Source: Bacillota bacterium (GTDB lineage: Bacteria; Bacillota; Clostridia; DSM-8532). From it: 18,576 nucleotides of DNA. The notes under the pieces are model-generated. The model was not told where the DNA came from, made no database searches, and was given only the letters and a program-made list of their open reading frames with translations. The stretch lies in assembly GCA_023440865.1 (NCBI GenBank), contig JAEXRM010000144.1:1-18576 (forward strand), given 5' to 3'. The position numbers and the translations under genes were made by a program. Each line of letters starts with the position of its first letter. Within the stretch, counting starts at the first letter, position 1. This document shows, in pieces, positions 8,500 to 16,100 of this stretch.

Positions 8500-8573
8500 C
8501 GGCCCCGGCAAGCAGTTGAACCGCCGACGTAGACAGGACGGCTCCGTGCCGCTCCGCACAGTGAGGAAATGCC

Positions 8574-9719
8574 GTGACCGGAAACAGGAACACGGGCGTC
8601 CGGAACAGCACCGCGCCCGCACAAGCCCAGCGTCCCGCCCGCAGGAAGCGCGGCTTCTTCTTCCTGAAGCTGCTGCTGTTCATCCTGGTGTGCCTTGTGG
8701 TCGCGATGTCGTTCATGAAGGTGGGGTACAACTACATCACCGACGGCGTCGCCCAGGATGCCGCCATTCCCCGCGACAGCGGCGGCATCGAGTTCAGGGT
8801 GCCCTACGGGTCCTCCACGGACGCCATCGCCAAGCTGCTCGAGGATGAGGGGTACAAGGTCAATCCCACCCGATTCAAGCTGCTGTCCAAGCTCATCGGT
8901 TTCGACGGGCTGTACAAGGCGGGACGGTATGTCCTGACGAAGGACATGAACGAGTATGCGCTGATGCTGCGACTGACGGGCGACGCGCTGAAGAATCCGT
9001 CGGTGGACATCCGCATACCCGAGGGCATGACGATTGTCGAGTTGGCCGACTACCTCAACCAGAACTACGGCGTCGTCAAGGAAAAGTTCCTCAAGCTCGC
9101 ACAGATGCACCTGACGCAGTTCCCCTTCCAGGAGGAGCTGACCGTGTCGGAGGACCGCGCCTACCCGCTCGAGGGATACCTGTATCCCGACACCTACAAG
9201 CTCGATGAGGGGTGGGACGAGGAAAAGCTCGTCCTGCGCATGCTCGACGAATTCAACCGCAAGTTCACCGACGACGACCGCAAACGCGCCGCCGAGCTGG
9301 GCATGACGACCGACCAGATTGTCACGCTGGCATCGATCATCGAGATGGAGGCGCTGCTGCCAGCCGATCTCAAGAAGATTTCCTCGGTCTTCCACAACCG
9401 TCTCAAGAGCCAGGACCTGCAACTGCTGCAGACCGACGCCGCCATCCAGTATGCCCGCATCATGGCAGGGAAGGGTCGCACGACGAGCGTGCTGTATGAG
9501 GATCTTGAGATCGACAGCCCCTACAACACGTACAAGCATCCTGGCCTGCCGCCGGGCCCCATCTGCTCGCCCCGCCGCGATGCCATCGAGGCGGCCCTGT
9601 ATCCGGAAGACACGAAGTATCTGTATTTCTTTGCAACGCCGGATGGAACGAACATCTACAATGAAACCTACAACGGCCACCTCAACGACCAGAAGAAGTA
9701 TGGGGTCAGCGGCCAGTAA
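8574..9719 (+). CDS. mltG: Endolytic murein transglycosylase MltG
   Basis: MltG (YceG family) cuts nascent glycan strands in the membrane-proximal periplasm or cell-wall space and so sets peptidoglycan chain ends. The 381-residue product has a basic cytoplasmic N-terminus, one membrane helix (about 28-47), a LysM-like region, and the catalytic domain. That domain shows ASIIEME (253-259) with Glu257 as the expected catalytic glutamate. It also has LLQTDAAIQY (284-293) and the signature SPYNTY-x3-GLPPGPI (315-330). Near the end the usual Gly-x-His-x-Phe element reads GTNIYNETYNGH; this residue is not known to be catalytic. The start is GTG at 8574 with GTGAGGAA about six bases upstream. The next gene begins 29 bases after its stop, as in the Bacillus mltG-yrrM order, so one operon is likely. 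Confidence 0.95.
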   Translation: MTGNRNTGVRNSTAPAQAQRPARRKRGFFFLKLLLFILVCLVVAMSFMKVGYNYITDGVAQDAAIPRDSGGIEFRVPYGSSTDAIAKLLEDEGYKVNPTRFKLLSKLIGFDGLYKAGRYVLTKDMNEYALMLRLTGDALKNPSVDIRIPEGMTIVELADYLNQNYGVVKEKFLKLAQMHLTQFPFQEELTVSEDRAYPLEGYLYPDTYKLDEGWDEEKLVLRMLDEFNRKFTDDDRKRAAELGMTTDQIVTLASIIEMEALLPADLKKISSVFHNRLKSQDLQLLQTDAAIQYARIMAGKGRTTSVLYEDLEIDSPYNTYKHPGLPPGPICSPRRDAIEAALYPEDTKYLYFFATPDGTNIYNETYNGHLNDQKKYGVSGQ

Positions 9720-9748
9720 GCCTGCAGGCGATCGCGCCGGGAGCCGTC

Positions 9749-10417
9749 ATGAACAACCATGAAATGGAAACCGGCATGGAGAGCTTCCTGCGACGCATGC
9801 TGCGTCCCGCGGGGGGCTTTCTTGCCGAGATGGAGGCCGATGCCCGTGCCCGGCACATTCCCGTGGCGATGCCGGAGACAGCCGCACTGCTGCGCTGGCT
9901 TTCTTCTGCGATCAGACCGGCGCGCGTGCTCGAGATCGGCACCGCGATCGGGTTTTCGACCGCCCTGCTTGCCTCGGGGCAGCCGGAGACGGGCATCCTC
10001 GACACCATCGAGCTGGACCCGGACCTCGCGGAGGAGGCCCGGCGCAACCTCGATCGGCTCGCTCTTGCCGGACGGGTCCGGGTGCTAACGGGTGACGCCC
10101 GCGATATCCTGCCCTGTCTGACCGTCCCGTACGATCTGGTATTCGTCGATGCCGCGAAGGGCCAGTATCCCGAGCTGCTGCCGGATCTGACCCGCCTGGT
10201 TGCGGCGGGAGGAACGCTCGCCTCGGACAATGTGCTGTTCATGGGGTTGCCGCATGCGACGGACAAGGTGCCGCACAAGCACCGGACGATTGCCGTGCGG
10301 CTGGAGGCTTATCTGAAGGCACTGTGCACAAACAAGGATTTCGAGACGGCCATCCTGCCGGTCGGCGATGGCGTTGCCCTGTCGTGCCGCAGGCATTGCG
10401 GCGACACATGCCCCTGA
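9749..10417 (+). CDS. trmR: tRNA 5-hydroxyuridine methyltransferase-like O-methyltransferase (TrmR/YrrM)
   Basis: This 222-residue class I SAM-dependent O-methyltransferase is of the metal-dependent, catechol-methyltransferase-like type. The SAM loop is EIGTAIGFST (62-71), and the acidic residue that holds the ribose is Glu88 (IELD). The metal-binding positions expected for the family are Asp134 (FVDAAKG), Asp160 and Asn161 (SDN). Bacillus TrmR (YrrM) methylates 5-hydroxyuridine to 5-methoxyuridine at tRNA position 34 with SAM. The location between mltG and a U32 gene copies the Bacillus yrrL-yrrM-yrrN/O order, which makes TrmR more likely than a generic small-molecule methyltransferase. GGGAG sits about six bases before the ATG. 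The C-terminus ends with cysteine-containing residues (RRHCGDTC) of no known significance. The stop overlaps the next gene's ribosome binding site. Confidence 0.85.
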   Translation: MNNHEMETGMESFLRRMLRPAGGFLAEMEADARARHIPVAMPETAALLRWLSSAIRPARVLEIGTAIGFSTALLASGQPETGILDTIELDPDLAEEARRNLDRLALAGRVRVLTGDARDILPCLTVPYDLVFVDAAKGQYPELLPDLTRLVAAGGTLASDNVLFMGLPHATDKVPHKHRTIAVRLEAYLKALCTNKDFETAILPVGDGVALSCRRHCGDTCP

Positions 10418-10431
10418 AGGAGTCGAACCAC

Positions 10432-11700
10432 ATGCAGGCATCCTGCTCCCACGCAAAACCGGAACTGCTGGCACCCGCCGGCAACATGGAAAAGCTGCGC
10501 ACCGCCCTGCGCTTCGGCGCCGACGCCGTCTATCTCGCCGGCAACCGGTTCGGGTTGCGGGCAGGGGCGGACAACTTCACGCTGCCGGAAATGGCGGAGG
10601 CGATGACCCATGTCCACGGTCTAGGTCGCAAGGCCTATCTGGCTGTCAACATCCTGGCGCACGACCAGGACATCGACGCGCTGCCGTCCTGGCTGGAACC
10701 GGCGCTCGCGACCGGGCCGGATGCCGTCATCTGCGCGGATCCCGGCGTCATGCAACTGGTGCGGGACATCCGGCCCGACATGCCCGTTCACCTGAGCACC
10801 CAGGCGAACGCAACCAACCGCGCGGCTGCCCTTTTCTGGCACAGGGCGGGCGTTTCCCGCATCGTGCTCGCGCGTGAGCTCTCCCTGGCCGAGATAGCCG
10901 GCATCCGGGAAGCCGCGCCGCCCGGTCTTGAGCTGGAGATGTTCGTGCATGGCGCCATGTGCATGGCCTACTCGGGCCGCTGCCTGCTGAGCCGCCACCT
11001 CGCCGGCCGCGATGCCAACCGCGGCGACTGCGCCCAGCCATGCCGCTGGTCCTACGCGGTCATGGAGGAAAAGCGGCCAGGCGACTATTTCCCGGTGGAG
11101 CAGGATGAACGCGGCACCTATCTGTTCAATGCGCGCGACCTGTGCCTGCTGCGACGCATACCGGAGCTGATCCGGGTGGGCGTCGCGAGCCTGAAGATCG
11201 AAGGCCGCATGAAGAGTCCCTTCTACGCGGCGACCGTCGTCAAGGCATACCGCGAGGCGATCGACGCCGCCTGGGAAGGCCGGTGGGAGGCGTCGGACCT
11301 GGTCCGGTGGGAACGGGAGGTTGCCTCGGTCAGCAACCGCGGGTTTACGGAAGGCTTCCTCGACGGGCGGCCGGGGCCGGAGGCCCAGCGGACGGATCGG
11401 GGCGGGTATGACCGCACCGCGGACTTCGTGGCTATTGTCCCAGAGGCGGCGCAGACCGGGCAAGATGCCCACGGTGCCGACGGCGGCCACGCCCGCCTCG
11501 AACAGCGCAACCGTTTCACCCGTGACGATCTGCTGGAATGCCTGCCCCCCACGGGGCGCGCATTTCCCGTCAGGATCCTTTCCATGGCGGATGAGGCGGG
11601 TCAACCGATCGATGTCGCCCCGCATCCGCAGATGACGGTGCTTGCGGTGCTTTCCGCGCCGGTCCCGCCCGGCAGCCTGCTGCGCCGCCCGCTGTCCTGA
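10432..11700 (+). CDS. trhP: U32 family tRNA hydroxylation protein (TrhP-like)
   Basis: This 422-residue protein belongs to the peptidase U32 family, most of whose members are now known as prephenate-dependent RNA hydroxylases rather than proteases. TrhP proteins form 5-hydroxyuridine at tRNA wobble positions. The N-terminal TIM-barrel starts with ELLAPAGNMEKL. The four conserved cysteines thought to hold an iron-sulphur cluster are all present: Cys177 and Cys184 (C-x6-C) and Cys200 and Cys204 (C-x3-C). The loop SLKIEGRMKSP is also typical. The length equals that of Bacillus YrrO as I recall it. I chose ATG 10432 because GAAGGAG lies nine bases upstream and the family match begins there; an ATG at 10408 overlaps the upstream gene. 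The neighbour is the methyltransferase expected to act on its product. Bacillus has two U32 genes here (yrrN, yrrO); only one is present. Confidence 0.88.
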   Translation: MQASCSHAKPELLAPAGNMEKLRTALRFGADAVYLAGNRFGLRAGADNFTLPEMAEAMTHVHGLGRKAYLAVNILAHDQDIDALPSWLEPALATGPDAVICADPGVMQLVRDIRPDMPVHLSTQANATNRAAALFWHRAGVSRIVLARELSLAEIAGIREAAPPGLELEMFVHGAMCMAYSGRCLLSRHLAGRDANRGDCAQPCRWSYAVMEEKRPGDYFPVEQDERGTYLFNARDLCLLRRIPELIRVGVASLKIEGRMKSPFYAATVVKAYREAIDAAWEGRWEASDLVRWEREVASVSNRGFTEGFLDGRPGPEAQRTDRGGYDRTADFVAIVPEAAQTGQDAHGADGGHARLEQRNRFTRDDLLECLPPTGRAFPVRILSMADEAGQPIDVAPHPQMTVLAVLSAPVPPGSLLRRPLS

Positions 11701-11791
11701 AACCGCGAATTCCGACCCGCCGCCGGCAGCAGGGTCCCGCGGCATCCGTCCCTGCGGCATGTCCCTTTCCTGTTTGCCCGAATTCAGACGC

Positions 11792-11808
11792 TTGAGCGTT
11801 TTGAGCGT
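11792..11808 (+). repeat. Tandem TTGAGCGT pair upstream of the zinc-ribbon gene
   Basis: Two exact TTGAGCGT copies (11792-11799 and 11801-11808) are spaced nine bases start to start. The first copy is part of the palindromic ACGC-TTGA-GCGT. They lie about 40 bases upstream of the proposed promoter, in the 211-base gap after the U32 gene. They could be binding half-sites; no regulator is identified. Confidence 0.35.
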
Positions 11809-11844
11809 ATCAAGGATTGGTAAGCAGCACAGAGAGGATACCGG

Positions 11845-11873
11845 TTGCTTTTTGGCCGGTTCTGGATTATGCT
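11845..11873 (+). promoter_or_regulatory. Probable promoter of the zinc-ribbon gene
   Basis: TTGCTT (11845-11850) and TATGCT (11868-11873) stand 17 bases apart, each with four of six consensus bases, in an AT-richer patch. Transcription would begin near 11880, about 32 bases before the ATG. The following gene has its own terminator, which supports a separate transcription unit. Confidence 0.45.
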
Positions 11874-11911
11874 GATGGAAACAAGGTGTACAAATCAAGG
11901 GAGGGCGTATC

Positions 11912-12256
11912 ATGGCAGCATTCTTCGATGATGTGAAGAAACTCGGCAAGAGCGTGGCGGAAAAGGGCAAGGATGCCATCGAAATCACCAAGCTCAACTC
12001 CCAGGTGAGTGCGGAAAAGGACAAAATGAAGGACATGTTCGCCAAGATCGGCGAGCAGGTGTATGTCAACTTCCGCAATGGCAACGACCAGGGCTTTGGC
12101 GAATGGTGCGTGCAGATCCAGGAAGCGGAGATGCGCATCGAGGAGCTCAAGTCCAAGATCATGGAGATCAAGGATGCCTCCAAGTGCCCCAATTGTGGCG
12201 CCGAAGTATCCAAGGATGTGGCCTTCTGCCCCAAGTGCGGCTCGAAGGTCAACTGA
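11912..12256 (+). CDS. Small coiled-coil protein with C-terminal zinc ribbon
   Basis: A 114-residue protein. Residues 1-88 are highly charged and helical, with two probable coiled-coil stretches (about 10-48 and 66-88) separated by a short loop containing NFRNGNDQGFGEW. Residues 91-112 form a zinc ribbon: Cys92-x2-Cys95, ten residues, Cys106-x2-Cys109, in knuckles CPNCG and CPKCG. Similar short helix plus zinc-ribbon proteins are widespread in Bacillota and uncharacterised. The ribbon usually mediates protein or nucleic-acid contact, and no enzyme site is visible. There is no signal peptide, so it is probably cytoplasmic. AAGGGAGGG lies about seven bases upstream of the ATG, an unusually strong ribosome binding site. 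With a terminator at 12281 it forms a one-gene unit, suggesting independent and possibly high expression. The function is unknown. Confidence 0.9.
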   Translation: MAAFFDDVKKLGKSVAEKGKDAIEITKLNSQVSAEKDKMKDMFAKIGEQVYVNFRNGNDQGFGEWCVQIQEAEMRIEELKSKIMEIKDASKCPNCGAEVSKDVAFCPKCGSKVN

Positions 12257-12280
12257 CGTGAATCCGTCGACAGGCAATCG

Positions 12281-12312
12281 AAGGACGCTCTGAACAGGGG
12301 CGTCCTTTTTTT
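12281..12312 (+). terminator. Intrinsic terminator after the zinc-ribbon gene
   Basis: AAGGACGCTCT pairs with the following GGGGCGTCCTT (11 pairs including two G-U, loop GAACA), running into seven T residues (12306-12312). This is a classical Rho-independent terminator 25 bases after the stop codon. Confidence 0.93.
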
Positions 12313-12378
12313 GTCCGATCCACACCCGGGAGTCAGGACGGATGGGCGAAGGGATGGTCCGGATGGAGGGAGGAACGC

Positions 12379-12984
12379 ATGATCCAAAACCCGACGGGAG
12401 CTGCCATGGACAAGAAGGCCTGGCGCATCATGATGCGCACGCTGTTCGCATCCGTCTCACCGCAGGAGCGCATGGCGTTCTCGGATGCGATCTGCGCGGC
12501 GCTTGCCGACGCCGCGCCGGGCGAACCGGAAGGGCGTATGCTTGCCGCGTTCCATCCGCGCATCGACGAGCCGGACATCCGGACATACATCGACCGGTGG
12601 CGGGACCGTGGCGGCAGGGTGTGCCTGCCGGTCTGCGCGGAGGACGGGAACGGAAGTCCGCAGCTGTTGTTCCGGGAGGTCCGCAATCCTGCGACGGAGC
12701 TGCGCCGTTCCGCGTACGGCCTGTACGAGCCTGTTGAGGAGGCCCCCGCCGTGCCCTGTGCCGCGATCGACATCGTGCTCGTGCCGGGAGCCGCCTTCGA
12801 TCGCCAGGGCGGAAGACTCGGACGGGGCAAGGGCTATTACGACCGTTTTCTTGCGAACTGTCCGCAAGCTGCGACCATCGCGCCCGCATTCCCCTGGCAG
12901 ATTGTGGATCAGGTGCCCGTTGAGCCGCATGATGTGCGGATCGGATGGCTCGCCACCGCCGACGGCATGATCCGGTGCGGTTGA
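12379..12984 (+). CDS. 5-formyltetrahydrofolate cyclo-ligase
   Basis: The enzyme (5-FCL, also called MTHFS) converts 5-formyltetrahydrofolate to 5,10-methenyltetrahydrofolate using ATP, returning stored folate to one-carbon metabolism in the cytoplasm. The 201-residue product carries the family signature at residues 136-156: PGAAFD followed by RLGRGKGYYDR, the phosphate/ATP-binding loop. The C-terminal VPVEPHDVRIGWLAT (179-193) matches the family's PxExHD element. The ATG at 12379 has the purine-rich AGGGAGGAA just ahead. A second in-frame ATG at 12406, preceded by GGGAG, would give 192 residues, and both are plausible. It follows the zinc-ribbon terminator, and I could not see a convincing promoter in the 66 bases between. 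No frameshift or missing key residue is apparent. Confidence 0.93.
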   Translation: MIQNPTGAAMDKKAWRIMMRTLFASVSPQERMAFSDAICAALADAAPGEPEGRMLAAFHPRIDEPDIRTYIDRWRDRGGRVCLPVCAEDGNGSPQLLFREVRNPATELRRSAYGLYEPVEEAPAVPCAAIDIVLVPGAAFDRQGGRLGRGKGYYDRFLANCPQAATIAPAFPWQIVDQVPVEPHDVRIGWLATADGMIRCG

Positions 12985-13057
12985 TGCGACGCTCCTGTTT
13001 GTCCCGCCTGCCTGTAAAAAGAACAAGCTTTCTCTTATGGCGATAGTCCGGCACATC

Positions 13058-13066
13058 TGGTACAAT
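13058..13066 (+). promoter_or_regulatory. Extended -10 promoter candidate for dnaE
   Basis: TGGTACAAT (TG at 13058-13059, TACAAT at 13061-13066) is an extended -10 element. No good -35 sits 17 bases upstream (TGGCGA), as is tolerated for extended -10 promoters. Transcription would start near 13073, giving a leader of about 115 bases with a small hairpin GACGGA / TCCGTC. Confidence 0.5.
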
Positions 13067-13187
13067 GATGTGGCAGCCGCACGATATCGTAGCGGTCGAA
13101 CCTCAGCGCACCGATGCGGACATGGACGGAATGGTCCGTCGACTCCGGCCGTTCCGCATCAAGCCGCGTCGAGCCGACGGAGATCCG

Positions 13188-16100
13188 ATGAATCAGGAAG
13201 CCAGAATCCCTTTCACCCACCTGCATGTCCACACCGAGTACAGCCTTCTCGACGGTGCCGCGCGCATTCCGGCGCTGGTTTCCCGTGCCAGGGAACTGGG
13301 CATGAGCCATCTGGCCATCACCGACCACGGCGTGCTCTACGGGGTGGTCGACTTCTACAAGGCCTGCCTCGAGGCCGGCATCACGCCCGTCATCGGCTGC
13401 GAGGTCTACACGGCGGCCCGTTCCCGTCTCGACCGCGATCCGCGCGCCGATGCCGACCAGGGACATCTGGTCCTGCTCGCCGAGAACGACGAGGGGTACC
13501 GCAACCTCATGCTGCTGGTTTCCGCCGGCTTTACCGATGGGTATTACTACAAGCCCCGCATCGACCTCGACCTGCTCGAGCGCCACCACGCCGGGATCAT
13601 CGGGCTGAGCGCCTGTCTTGCGGGCGATGTGCCGAACGCGCTGCTCAAGGGGGACTATGAACGGGCCCGCACCCTCGCGCTGCGACTCGATGGCATCCTG
13701 GGACGCGGCAACTTCTACCTGGAGCTGCAGCACAACGGCCTCGACGAACAGCGCGAGGTCAACCGCGAGCTTGTCCGCCTTTCCGGGGATACCGGCATCC
13801 CGCTGGTCGCCACGAATGACGTGCACTACATCCACCGCACAGACGCCCGCGCACAGGAGATTCTCATCTGCATCCAGACGGGCAAGACCGTCGAGGACGA
13901 GGACCGGCTGGTCATCGAAACCGACGAGCTCTACCTCAAGTCCCAGGCGGAAATGGCCCAGCACTTCGCCGATGTGCCCGAGGCGCTGAAAAACACGCAG
14001 CGCATCGCCGACCGCTGCCGGGTGAACTTCACGTTCGGCAAGCTGCACCTGCCCGCGTTCCCGGTCGCGCCGCCCCAGACGCCCGAATCGCTGCTCGAAC
14101 GCATCACATGGGAGGGCTACGCACGCCGGTACGGCACCGACGACGCCCATCGCGAGCGGACCCGCTATGAGCTGTCCGTCATCCGCCAGATGGGCTATGT
14201 CGACTACTTCCTCATCGTCTGGGACTTCATCCGCCATGCGCGGGAAAAGGGCATCATGGTGGGACCGGGGCGAGGGTCGGCCGCCGGCAGCATCGTGTCG
14301 TACTGCCTTGGCATCACGAATGTGGACCCCATCCGGTATGCGCTCATCTTCGAGCGCTTCCTCAATCCCGAACGCATCAGCATGCCCGACATCGACATCG
14401 ACTTCTGCTACGAACGCCGGCAGGAGGTCATCGACTACGTCGTCGCGAAGTACGGCGCCGACCGGGTTGCCCAGATCATCACGTTCGGCACCATGGCGGC
14501 GCGTGCCGCCGTGCGCGACGTGGGTCGCGCGCTGGCCGTGCCGTACGGCGATGTGGACCGGGTCGCCAAGATGATCCCCATGATGCCGGGCAAGCATCTC
14601 TCGATCGAGGACGCCATCGGCATGAACCGGGAACTCGAAAAGGTCTATGAGGAGGACCCGCGTGTCCATGAACTGCTCGATACCGCCAAGACGCTCGAGG
14701 GCATGCCGCGCCACGCCTCCACCCATGCCGCCGGCATCGTCATCGCCGGGGAGCCGCTGACGAACCTGGTGCCGCTGTACCGCAACGGCGACCTCATCTC
14801 CACCCAGTTCCCGATGACCACCATCGAGGAGCTCGGGCTGCTGAAGATGGACTTCCTGGCGCTGCGCACCCTCACCGTCATCCGTGATGCGGTGATGCTG
14901 GTGAAGGCGTCGGGCGGGCCGGCCATCGACATCGACGCGATCGCCTTCGACGATCCGCAGGTGTACGCCATGATCGGCCGCGGCGAGACGGCCGGCGTGT
15001 TCCAGCTGGAAAGCCAGGGCATGACCCGGTTCATGACGGAACTGCAGCCGGGCAGCCTCGAGGACATCATCGCCGGCATCTCGCTGTACCGCCCGGGTCC
15101 GATGGACCAGATACCCCGCTACATCCGCTCGAAGAACAATCCCGAGCTGGTCACCTATGTGCATCCGCTGCTCGAGCCCATCCTCAATGTCACCTACGGC
15201 TGCATGATCTACCAGGAGCAGGTCATGCAGATCGTGCGCGACATCGCGGGCTATTCGCTGGGCCGGTCGGACCTGGTGCGCCGGGCCATGTCCAAGAAGA
15301 AGAAGGAGGTCATGGACGCCGAACGGCGGAACTTCATCTACGGGCAGACCGACATGCAGGGTCATGTGACCATTCCCGGCGCGCTGCGCAACGGCATGGA
15401 CGAGTCGACGGCCAACCGCCTGTTCGATGAAATGATGGACTTCGCGTCCTACGCGTTCAACAAGTCGCACGCCGCGGCCTATGCCGTCGTGGGCTACCAG
15501 ACCGCGTGGCTGCGGTGCCACCATCCGGTGGCCTTCATGTCCGCACTGATGAACAGCTTCGTCGGCAGTCTCGCGAAGGTGTCGGAGTACGTGCTGGAAT
15601 GCCGGAAGATGGGCATCCGCATCCTGCCGCCGGACATCAATGAAAGCCTGGGTTCGTTCACGCCGGCGGGCGGCCACATCCGCTTCGGGCTTTCCGCCGT
15701 CAAGAATGTGGGGGCCAATGTCGTGCAGGCGCTGGTGGCGGACCGGCAGGCGAACGGCAGGTTCCGTGACTTTGTCGATTTCTGCGAGCGGCTGGCGGGC
15801 CGCGAATTGAACAAGAAAACCGTCGAAAGCCTCATCAAGTGCGGGGCATTCGATTCGTTCGGCGTATTCCGTTCGCGCATGATGGCCCAATACGAGTTCA
15901 TCATCGATTCGGTCAACCAGACGCGGCGCACCATGCTCGAAGGCCAGTTCTCACTCTTCGATGCGGGAACCGCCGCCAACTCCGAGGTCGCCGTCGCATG
16001 GCCCGCCATTCCCGAATACGATCCGCGCCTGTTGATGGCCATGGAAAAGGAGATGCTGGGTCTGTACCTCACGGGGCATCCGCTCGACGGTGTCGCGGAC

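Noticed and set aside
6467..8731. 754-codon minus-strand open frame opposite typA
   Set aside because: Shadow of typA caused by strong codon bias; no ribosome binding site or protein motifs.
12330..12376. G-rich run before the 5-FCL gene as a G-quadruplex or riboswitch
   Set aside because: Only two-base G tracts with irregular spacing, and no known riboswitch core; it contains a strong ribosome binding site, which explains the purine content.
13035..15890. 951-codon open frame on the minus strand opposite dnaE
   Set aside because: It lies opposite well-conserved dnaE codons. Its product is His/Asp/Val-rich without motifs, as expected for the antisense of GC-rich genes.
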